A stretch of 57,670 nucleotides of DNA from CAYXZQ01 sp964469935 (GTDB lineage Archaea; Nanobdellota; Nanobdellia; Woesearchaeales; DSVV01). A program made the translations under genes and the position numbers. Below are positions 1-8,000 of this stretch, one piece after another (the stretch's first letter is position 1; every line of letters begins with the position of its first letter). A model generated the notes under the pieces. The model was given only the letters and a program-made list of their open reading frames with translations. It was not told the DNA's origin and ran no database searches. Where the stretch lies: assembly GCA_964469935.1 (NCBI GenBank), contig CAYXZQ010000005.1:1-57670 (forward strand), in the 5' to 3' direction.

Positions 1-259
1 CTTGAATCTGCTGCACGATGTGCTTCTCAGCGCCTTTCTTCAGCTTCTCGAGCTCTCCCTCAAGTTCGGACAATTTCCCCTTGTGTCCCTTATCCTCATG
101 CGCAGCATGCTTCTTTATTTCGAACAGTCTGCCGAAGAATCCCTTCTTCTTTGATTTTCTCTCAAGAAACTTCCTGTCAAGCTCGCTAAGCCCTTCTGCC
201 TTCTTCTTTTTCTTCTTCGCGTACTCTGCAAATCTCCTGTCTAGGTCTTTTCTTGGCAT
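1..259 (-). CDS. Lys-rich charged protein, C-terminus cut off by window edge
   Basis: An ATG at 259-257 opens a frame with no stop down to base 1, giving 86 visible residues beginning MPRKDLDRRFAEY. The product is very rich in Lys and Glu, has no membrane segment, and its last third looks like a coiled coil (LSELEGELEKLKKG). It starts one base after the stop of the TadC-like gene, so it is almost certainly the next gene of the pilus operon. I do not recognise the family. A cytoplasmic accessory role in pilus assembly is inferred from position only. There is no obvious Shine-Dalgarno, which suits coupling to the upstream stop. Confidence 0.7.
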   Translation of the reverse strand, partial: MPRKDLDRRFAEYAKKKKKKAEGLSELDRKFLERKSKKKGFFGRLFEIKKHAAHEDKGHKGKLSELEGELEKLKKGAEKHIVQQIQ

Positions 260-260
260 T

Positions 261-956
261 TTATAGCTCGACTGCGGGCCTTGCTTGCTTGATCAGAGCA
301 TAGAACATGAACTGCATGAACCCGAGCAGGCCTGCGACTACAAGAAGCTCGGCAAGACCCAGGGTGAACCCGATGAAGCTCGAGAAAATTATGAGCATTG
401 TCGAGCCCAGGGAGGGAAGTATCACTGCTATGAGCATGTAGAACATCGCGAGAGGGTTGAGCTTTCTCCCGTATTCCTTGACAGCGATCTTCTGCTCGTC
501 GACTATCTGCTCGAGCACTGAATTGAGAGCGCCCGAGACGTCTGCCCCCGTCTTTATGGAGTTGAGGATCTGCCAGAGAATCTTCCTGAGGTTTCCGCTC
601 GGCACGAGCTCGATTGTCTCGTTTATCGCGTCCTCCATGGAAGTGCCCATGTTTATCTGGTCTGTTATGGATTTGAAATACGAGCCGAGCACAGGGTAGA
701 CGTTCGATACGTTGATGAAGGCGTTGTATACGGGGACCCCAGACTCAATCTCGATGATGAGGAACCTCGTCCCGAAGGCTATCTCCCTGCTGATGCCTAC
801 CTCCTTCTTCCTTATCTTCACGTCAGGCACCTGTATGAGATAGCGGAATACGATGAGGAAGAAGACAGGGAATATGTAGAGCGCTATCACGATCGGCTGG
901 CCGAACGAATTCAGCAACCCCCCGATGAAAAGGACGCAGATGCCGAAGCTCAGCAT
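261..956 (-). CDS. TadC-like type IV pilus/type II secretion membrane platform protein (N-terminus probably incomplete)
   Basis: The 231-residue product begins directly in a hydrophobic helix (MLSFGICVLFIGG) and has further hydrophobic segments near residues 20-35 and 170-225 around a cytoplasmic T2SSF-type domain (GTSMEDAINETIELVPSG). This is the inner-membrane platform on which the TadA-type ATPase acts. It lies directly downstream of that ATPase. Family members normally carry about 40 residues before the first helix. In this frame the codons upstream of 956 read as good TadC sequence (QADIIDSPEEFIRKSIISSF) back to about 1083 but contain no ATG, GTG or TTG. The real start is probably there; see the finding on the A6 tract. 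Confidence 0.8.
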   Translation of the reverse strand: MLSFGICVLFIGGLLNSFGQPIVIALYIFPVFFLIVFRYLIQVPDVKIRKKEVGISREIAFGTRFLIIEIESGVPVYNAFINVSNVYPVLGSYFKSITDQINMGTSMEDAINETIELVPSGNLRKILWQILNSIKTGADVSGALNSVLEQIVDEQKIAVKEYGRKLNPLAMFYMLIAVILPSLGSTMLIIFSSFIGFTLGLAELLVVAGLLGFMQFMFYALIKQARPAVEL

Positions 957-1080
957 GAAGGACGAGATGATGGATTTCCTTATGAACTCCTCGGGGCTGT
1001 CGATTATGTCTGCCTGGAGCAGCTTGTGCTTGAGGCTTGGTATCCAGTTCTGGATCTGCTTGAATACGAAGTTGATTTTT

Positions 1081-2793
1081 TCACCCCAGTTTTTTATTGG
1101 ACCTGACGTGCTTCATCAGGTTGTCGAAATTGGTGTAGTACTCTGCCATGACCCTCCCTACGGAATCCACCGAGTCGATGCCGTTTCTCACCATGTATTT
1201 GAGTATCATCTCCTTGGTCCTCAGTATCCTTCCAAGCTCTGCCTGGGAATGCCCTGTGTAGAGCTGCAGGGTCTGCATCAGCACCTTTGACCTGCTGACT
1301 GGCCGGAGACTGTCCTTTTTTGCGTCGTACTGCATGAGCATGTTGAATCCGGCATCCCTTGTTATCTCGGCCAGCTGGAAGGTCCTTCTCGTCCCGGTTC
1401 TCCTGTTCCTGAACTGCACTATTATGAGAGAGATTGCCGGAAGCATGGTCTTGGGCACTGATATTGGCGGGTTTGTAAGCCTGTCGATGGCCTCTTCTGA
1501 GTTGTTCGCATGGAATGTCGCATAGCAGCTGTGGCCCGTGTGAATCGCCTCGAAAAGGGTCTCGGCCTCCCTCTTCCTCCTGACCTCGCCCACAAGTATC
1601 CTGTCAGGCCTCTGCCTGAGGCTGTTGACGAGCAGGTTCTCCATGGACACCTCGCCCTTGCCCTCCGAGTTGGGCTGCCTGGTCGACATAGGCACCCAGT
1701 GCAAAAACTTCGGGAGCCTGATCTCTCTTGTGTCCTCTATCGATATTATCCTCTGGTTGGGCGGGAAGAAGCTTGCAAGCGCATTGAGGGTCGAGGTCTT
1801 TCCCGACGCTGTCCCGCCAGCTATTATCGCTGAGAGCTCGTATTGCATCGCTAGCCATATCAGCGATGCCGCCTCAAGGCTCATGGTGTTAGTCCGAAGG
1901 AAATGCGTTATCGTGAACGGGTCCCTGGAGAATTTCCTGATAGTTATGGTATTGCCGTGGGACGATATCGGCATGAGGGTCGCGTTTACCCTGTCTCCCT
2001 CGTCCAGGTGGGCGTCGAGGAGCGGCTCGAGAACCGATATCTGCCTGCCGACCTTCCTTGCTATCATCGCGGAATAATGCTTTGTCTTGTCCTCGTCAGG
2101 CAGCATTATGTTCGTCTTGAGCCAGCCGTGCTTCTTGTGGTAGACCCAGACAGGCTCGTCAGCCTGGTTGACTGTTATCTCCTCGAGAAGGTTGTCGTGC
2201 ATCAGGATCTCGATGCTCCCCAGGCCGAGGGATTTCTGTATGAGGTAGGTGGTTAGATAGCCCTTGCTCTGGTCGTCGATGTCAGGGAAATACTTCTCTA
2301 TGAGTATGGATATCGTCTCCTTGAACTTGTCCTCGACGACCCCTGTCTGCTTGAGGTTGGTTATGTCCACCATGCCAAGGCTGACCTCTCTGATGAGCTT
2401 CTTCCTTATCTGCTCGAGGATCATCTGGGTGGTGCTGCTGATGCTCGCGATGGAGACGTCGTAAATCGGGATGTATTCGTCTGACTTGTTGAATATCCTT
2501 ATCTGGATGGGCATGTTGTCGGAATCGAAGGTGTATTGTTCTATGAGCTTCTGCGTCACCTTCTTCTCTGTGCCAGTGGATTTTTTGGCAGCTGCCTTAT
2601 TCACGGCTGCCTTTTTTCTCGAGGCAGCCTTCCCGGCCTTTCTGGAAGCGCTTTTCCCTGCAGCCGGCCGGCTCTTCTTCTTTGCTGTTCTCTTTTTTGC
2701 TGCAGGCTTCTTCTTTTTTGAGGCCTTTTTCACAGGTCCGGCCCTTGCATTCCTCTTCCTAGAAACAGCTTTTTTCACCCTCTTTTTTTTCAT
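1081..2793 (-). CDS. TadA/VirB11-like secretion ATPase with a Lys/Ala-rich N-terminal tail
   Basis: This 570-residue hexameric motor ATPase would power pilus assembly. The Walker A motif GGTASGKT has its Lys at residue 332. It is followed by an Asp-box-like segment (ISIEDTREIRLP), a Walker B-like RILVGEVRRKRE and a His box (AIHTGHSCYATFHANN). The C-terminal part matches archaeal GspE-like ATPases. The first ~80 residues are unusual: almost wholly Lys, Ala, Arg and Ser in KKA/KKK/AGK repeats, like a histone H1 tail. The start at 2793 has a GGGTGG ribosome site just upstream and follows the coiled-coil gene by 31 bases. It is co-transcribed with the pilin genes upstream and the TadC-like gene downstream. 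Confidence 0.9.
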   Translation of the reverse strand: MKKKRVKKAVSRKRNARAGPVKKASKKKKPAAKKRTAKKKSRPAAGKSASRKAGKAASRKKAAVNKAAAKKSTGTEKKVTQKLIEQYTFDSDNMPIQIRIFNKSDEYIPIYDVSIASISSTTQMILEQIRKKLIREVSLGMVDITNLKQTGVVEDKFKETISILIEKYFPDIDDQSKGYLTTYLIQKSLGLGSIEILMHDNLLEEITVNQADEPVWVYHKKHGWLKTNIMLPDEDKTKHYSAMIARKVGRQISVLEPLLDAHLDEGDRVNATLMPISSHGNTITIRKFSRDPFTITHFLRTNTMSLEAASLIWLAMQYELSAIIAGGTASGKTSTLNALASFFPPNQRIISIEDTREIRLPKFLHWVPMSTRQPNSEGKGEVSMENLLVNSLRQRPDRILVGEVRRKREAETLFEAIHTGHSCYATFHANNSEEAIDRLTNPPISVPKTMLPAISLIIVQFRNRRTGTRRTFQLAEITRDAGFNMLMQYDAKKDSLRPVSRSKVLMQTLQLYTGHSQAELGRILRTKEMILKYMVRNGIDSVDSVGRVMAEYYTNFDNLMKHVRSNKKLG

Positions 2794-2824
2794 CCATCCA
2801 CCCTTTTTTCAAGTCTCAAAAAAG

Positions 2825-3985
2825 TCAAAAGCTCTTCTTGATTGCCCTCACGAGCTTTGAGAGCTCCTTCTTGAGGTTGTCCCTCTTGCCCTCGATCTCG
2901 CTGAATTTCTTGTTAAGCTCGGTCATGTATTTCTTGACATTCGATTTCTTGGAGGCCAGGTCGAATGCCTGGGCCTTCTTGATGAGACCCACCATCTCCT
3001 CGCTCAGGAGGTCCTTCTGCCTGTCTACCTTCTCAAGCATGCTCTCGATCTCCGATTTCTGCTTCAGGAAGGTCTTGAACTTGCCGGCAGCCTTCGTGCT
3101 GTTGTCCATGTGCTCCCTGATCCTCTTCCTTCCCTGCATGACTTTCGTGAGGACCTCCTCCTGAAGGGAGACTATCTTCTCTTCCTGCTTTTTGCTCTCC
3201 TCGATAAGGGGCTTGAGCTTCTCGTTCTCCGCCCTTATCCTGTCTTTGAGCTTCTCGGCAACCTTCTCGAAATATTCGATATGGCCTTCAGTCACCTCGA
3301 CCTTCTTCTCTTCCTGGTCGATGATGCCACGGAGCCTCTCTATCTCGCCCTCGAACTTCTTGATGCCGCTGTTCAGCTTCTTCTCCTGGTTTCTGAGCGA
3401 GAACATCTCGGACCTCTCCTCCTGGAGCTTCACCTTCTCGACCTCGATGTCGTCGATGAGCTCCTTGTACTTGCTCCTCTCCCTGAAGAGCTCTTTTTCC
3501 ATATCCTGTATATTGTTCCGGAAGTCCTTCTGCTGGTCGTACATCTGCTTGTCGATGCCCTTCTTGAGCCTCTCGTAGTTCTCAAGCTCCTTGAGCTCGC
3601 CCTTGACATTGCCAAGGTCCTCGCCGATGTCCTTCTTGAGCTTCTCGAACTGCTCCTTGAGCTCGTCCAGGCCGCCCGTGTCCCTCTCGATGCCCTGCAG
3701 GGTAGTCTCCACCTTCCTGACAAAGGCGTCCTTCGAGCCGTGGAACTCCTTTGCCTTCTTGACGACCTCCTTCTTGGAGAGCTTCCTCTCTACAAGGTAG
3801 GTAGTCGCAAGCTTGTACTCGATGCTGATAATCCCCTCTTCCTCGAGGAAATCCGCCCATTCGTCGATGACAGAATTCGAAACGCCGAGCGATTTTGCAG
3901 CCTCGCCGGTGGATACCTTCTTCCTGTTCTCGACAAGCTTGACCAGCTTGTCGACCCCTGTTTCGATGAAGCTTTCCCCTGGCAT
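2825..3985 (-). CDS. Winged-helix-like N-terminus fused to a long coiled coil
   Basis: The 386-residue soluble protein has no signal peptide. Residues ~10-70 look like a winged helix-turn-helix (VSTGEAAKSLGVSNSVIDEW then EEEGIISIEYKL). From ~90 to the end it is nearly continuous charged heptad coiled coil rich in Glu, Lys and Leu. It lies between the pilins and the secretion ATPase and has its own strong TATA box about 27 nt before the start, so it can be transcribed apart from the pilin genes. I do not recognise a named family. A scaffold or regulator of the pilus machine is inferred from context. The wHTH-like part could serve in protein-protein contact rather than DNA binding. Confidence 0.75.
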   Translation of the reverse strand: MPGESFIETGVDKLVKLVENRKKVSTGEAAKSLGVSNSVIDEWADFLEEEGIISIEYKLATTYLVERKLSKKEVVKKAKEFHGSKDAFVRKVETTLQGIERDTGGLDELKEQFEKLKKDIGEDLGNVKGELKELENYERLKKGIDKQMYDQQKDFRNNIQDMEKELFRERSKYKELIDDIEVEKVKLQEERSEMFSLRNQEKKLNSGIKKFEGEIERLRGIIDQEEKKVEVTEGHIEYFEKVAEKLKDRIRAENEKLKPLIEESKKQEEKIVSLQEEVLTKVMQGRKRIREHMDNSTKAAGKFKTFLKQKSEIESMLEKVDRQKDLLSEEMVGLIKKAQAFDLASKKSNVKKYMTELNKKFSEIEGKRDNLKKELSKLVRAIKKSF

Positions 3986-4005
3986 CAGTACTACCTAAAA
4001 TTTAC

Positions 4006-4020
4006 AATTATATATAACTT
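4006..4020 (-). promoter_or_regulatory. TATA box of coiled-coil/TadA/TadC transcript
   Basis: The minus strand reads AAGTTATATATAATT centred about 27 nt before the ATG at 3985, the spacing of an archaeal leaderless promoter. Just upstream, about 4041-4060, AGCCC and GGGCT arms can form a hairpin that may end or attenuate the pilin transcript. Confidence 0.6.
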
Positions 4021-4092
4021 TCTATTGAATGCCTATATAAACAGCCCATCCGAAGCGGGCTTGCAGGCTCTTTTTTCAATGTGTAATTTGGC

Positions 4093-5028
4093 TCATATCA
4101 GCTGGCTCACCCCGTACCTTGCGAGGTGCCCTGACTCGTTGTCGAGCCTGAGCCAGTTGTAGGTGTTGTTTATCAGGTAGCTGGGAGGCGACGAGTTTGA
4201 GAAGTAGATGTAGTCGATGCATGACTTCTCGACAGTGCTTATCTTGCTGTCCTCGAGGTCCTTGAGATTGACGATGCTCTCGATGCCGAAGCTGGAGTTC
4301 GAAAGGTTGCCGGACAGCCGCATGATGTAGCTCGGGCCGCTTGTGGAGGCTATGTAGAGCTTGTTGTCGACATGGTAGAGGAGTCCGGAGGTGTCTGATC
4401 CGACTGTGAAGTTCGTCACATTGCTCTTCTGGATGGTGTAGATGACCCTTCCGTAGGTGTTCACTGTGTAGAGCGGGTCCTCGAACGTCGTGATGTTGAG
4501 AGATTCGGTTATTATCTCGTTGCGCTTCCAGCGGGCCGTGTTCCTTGAATCGCGTATGTCAAGGGTTACGTTGAGGTCGGCTGAGACGACCCATGGGTTC
4601 TTCTGGTAGAGCCTGACTTTGTTTATGGTGTAATTGAACTTAATTGCCGCCTTTCCTGCCTCTTCCTGTATCTTCGCTATCCAGACCTTGAGCTCTGTCC
4701 CGTTCATAACGCTGACATACTGTGAATCCAGGGTCCCGTTTACCAGGAGCTCCTCGAAGGTCACCTGGGTGTCGTTGAGGAAGCTGCCTTCGGCCGTTAT
4801 GTGCTGCTGCATTGCGAGCATCGCCCTGAACATGGCTATGTAGGTGCCCCTCTGTATGTCCTTCTCAAGGTCTGATATGAAGAAATCCACTGACCTGACC
4901 CTGTCGCCGGTCACCATCGACTGCTCCCTCATCGTGTTGCTCTGGCCGATGCTCATCGCGAAGAAGATGAGGCTGAGAAAGGCTATCGCTATGAGGGTGA
5001 ACACCACCCCCCTCTTGCCTATTGCCAT
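4093..5028 (-). CDS. Pilin-like surface protein, 311 aa
   Basis: The N-terminus MAIGKRG followed by the hydrophobic run VVFTLIAIAFLSLIFFA has the layout of a prepilin: short basic leader, Gly, then a single helix that packs in the pilus core or anchors the protein. The rest is a ~280-residue extracellular domain with many N-x-S/T sequons (NDTQ, NGTE, NVTL, NITT) and two Cys. The start overlaps the end of the 1614-residue VWA gene by 10 bases, so the two are translationally coupled and probably act together. No named family is recognised; a minor pilin is the inferred role. Confidence 0.7.
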   Translation of the reverse strand: MAIGKRGVVFTLIAIAFLSLIFFAMSIGQSNTMREQSMVTGDRVRSVDFFISDLEKDIQRGTYIAMFRAMLAMQQHITAEGSFLNDTQVTFEELLVNGTLDSQYVSVMNGTELKVWIAKIQEEAGKAAIKFNYTINKVRLYQKNPWVVSADLNVTLDIRDSRNTARWKRNEIITESLNITTFEDPLYTVNTYGRVIYTIQKSNVTNFTVGSDTSGLLYHVDNKLYIASTSGPSYIMRLSGNLSNSSFGIESIVNLKDLEDSKISTVEKSCIDYIYFSNSSPPSYLINNTYNWLRLDNESGHLARYGVSQLI

Positions 5029-8000
5029 ACTCTCACCTCGGCGATTGTCGGTCCCCAGAGGTATGGCACATCGTGCACGACCCAGGAGTTCACGATGAAG
5101 TTGCTGCTCCCGAAGTTGATGAAGATCCTGCCATCGTTGTTGTAGTCCACGTGGACGAGGAAGTTGTACATCGCCCAGTCATAGGAGTCGTCGTTGTCGA
5201 AGCCCGAGGTGTCATGGCTCGTGTTCGTGTAGGTACACTGGCGCGGTCCTGTGTAATCGGTAGGGACTGAAAGGGTGAAATTGTATCCCAGCTCGTGCTC
5301 GATTGTCCAGTTGCATCCTGTGGCGTTTGCGTGGACCGAGCTGTAGGGGTCTGTGAAATTTATCATGTTGATGAGGCCGGTGTAAAGCAGCGTTGTGTTG
5401 ACAGAACAGTTTGTCGAGTTGAAGGCATTGTCCCCAGTCCCGACGGTGATCGTGTTGGTCTCGCCCTGCTCGAAATAGGGTCCGGGTATGGGTATGGGGA
5501 AGGGATCCCCGAGGTTGGCGTAGTTCGTATTGAAGTGCGAAAGATTGTAGGCGACATGGGTGCCCATGCTGTTGGTCACTGCGACATAGTCTGTCCAGTG
5601 CTCGCCCGAATAAGGGAGAAGGTATGCCTCAAACGGCCTTATCTGTGAAGGTATCTGCAGGTCATACGAGCATCCTCCGAAATCAGGCGACTCGAAGAAG
5701 ATCGGGACCTCGCCGTGGATAATGGGCGGAATTATCGGGGTGTAGTTCAGTGCGATATAGGAATCGTGGTAGAGGTACGATTTCTCGAACGCGCCGCGGA
5801 ATGAGATTATCTGGGATTTCTTGAGGGAGAAGATCAGGCGAAGCTCGTTTGCGATGTTGCCGTATATCTCTGCGAGCCCCTCCGGGTCGTCGCTTGTGAA
5901 GAAATGCGGGCTGGCTGGCGTGTAATCAGGGTCGCATAGCGCCGTGAGGTTGAGGGCAAGGTCCCCTCCGCTTCCTATATTCCCGAAGCCGACCGTGTAG
6001 AGCGACACGCCGTAATTCGAGTTGAAATAGCATGACATGTTGATGAGCTGCTCAGTCGCCCGCTTCTCGATGCTGCTTAGGTCGGAGGACGCCTGGACCT
6101 CCGGTATCTGCGGGCATTCGTTGTCGATTGCACCGTCCGCTCCAGGACAGCATGCCCTTCCGCAGTCGTCGCAGTTGCCGTCATTGAATGTCCCGAACTT
6201 GCCCACGCAGGCATTGGAGATCCCGTCGCTCATGATGACGAGGGCCTTCTGCCTGTTGGTGATGTTAGATGTGAGCTGGACATTCAGCCTGCCCGTGCCG
6301 TCAGAATTCTTGAGCTTGATGGCGAGGACGTTATTGCCCCTGACGAAGTCCGCCGGGGTGACCGTTATGTTTCTGCCGGACTGTGCCCCTGTGTAAGAAT
6401 CCAGGAGATTGTTGTTGAGGTAGATGTCTGCCCCGCTGTCAGATGTTATGCTCATCGCCATGGGTTCATGGAGGTCGTAGAGGCTGTTTACGAAGAAGCT
6501 GTTCCTGTAGAAGGTGTTTTTGCTGTCCCTGGTGAATGCCAGCTGGATGTTGTCGAATGAGATTGAGCCGAATTTCGAGGACGAGTCCCTCAGGAGCTTC
6601 CCGCCCAATGCGATGTAGTAGAAACCCGGGCCCTCGTCCAGGTAGGGCTTGATGTCCTCTGCGAACAGCCCTTCGCCTTCTGTGTCAGGGTCATCCGTCG
6701 TCCATATCTCAGGGGTCGTGTCGCCTCCTTCGGACGACATCTCGCTCCCGAGCCAGTGCACCGCTGTCGACGGCTTCTCAAGGTATCCTTTTATCCATAC
6801 CTGGTCCCCTGTGTCGAAGATGCTGCTTGAGCCGTCGTCCCTCGGGTCCCATCGGTAGTTGAATGAGAGCCAAGCGCTGCCTCCAGGCGAATTCATCGCG
6901 TTGATCATCGCCTGCGTGATGTTCACCTGGATGCCGTAGCTCCCCGAGGCGTCGCTTGAGGTCCTGTCAGCGACCATCTCCAGGTCTCCTGAGCTTGTCG
7001 GGTAGAAGTCCATGTTTCCTGAAAATCCGTAGACGCCCTCCTGCCAGTCCCATCCGTCATCGCCGTTGTTTGTCCAGTTGATTATGACCGTGATGTTGTC
7101 GAATGCCACAAGGGTCTGGCCGGGCCCCCAGACATCCGCACCGCATTCGAGGACATAGCCGAATGTCCTTGAAGTGACGTACGGGGTCATGTCGACCGTC
7201 ACCGGGGTAGGGCCGTCCGGCGGAAGGCTTCCGGCTGTCCATGTCTCGTTCCAGAGTGTCGTCTCGCCCCCGGGATATGTCAGGTTGCAGAAGGCTTTCG
7301 CTGTCCCGTCGAAGTGGCTTGAGTTGATGCTGTGGACAAGGCTTAGCGTCACTTTGTTTGGGGAATCCGACGGCGACTGGAATGTCTGGCTGAGATAGCC
7401 CGTGCTTCCCCTGCCTGAGTCGACGAACCAGTAATGGTGCAGCCCGAATATGTCGGTTGTCGCCGACTTGGAGACCACTGATACGTCGTCCAGGTTCCAT
7501 CCGCTGTATTCCCAGCTTCCATCTGTCTGGGTCCCGAACCTTATCCTGAGGTTCGGATTGCCGTCGGCGTATGCTGAGATGTCAGTCTCCTGCAGGCTCC
7601 AGCTGTCGTCCGTCATCTCTGAAGGGTTTGTCCACACCGTATGCCAGCTCCCGCCTGAGTCAGTAACCCATATCCTTGCCTGGTCATATGAAGGGGCTTC
7701 GACATTTAGCCACCTGTAGTAGCGGAGCACGGTGTCTGTGCATGAAGTGCAGTCTATTGTCGGCGATGTCAGCCTGCTGTTGGCATAGTTCTGGTAGTCG
7801 CCGTTCCAAAAAGGGGATGTGCAGTCCTCGCCCCATATCCTCGAGCCTGAATGGGCAAAGTCCGGGTCCGGATTGCCGTGGGATCCGCCCCCCCTTCCGA
7901 CGGGTGTCCCGTACTGCCATTGCTCCCTTGTCCCGCCCGCGCTCCAGCCCAGGTTGGTCTCGAAATCGTCGGAGAAGACCGCGGTCGAGCCAGGGTCTGA

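Noticed and set aside
3110..4162. 350-codon open frame on the plus strand, rich in Leu and Asp
   Set aside because: It is the antisense reading of the coiled-coil gene (2825-3985); the Leu/Val/Glu bias is a by-product of GAG/CTC codons on the other strand.
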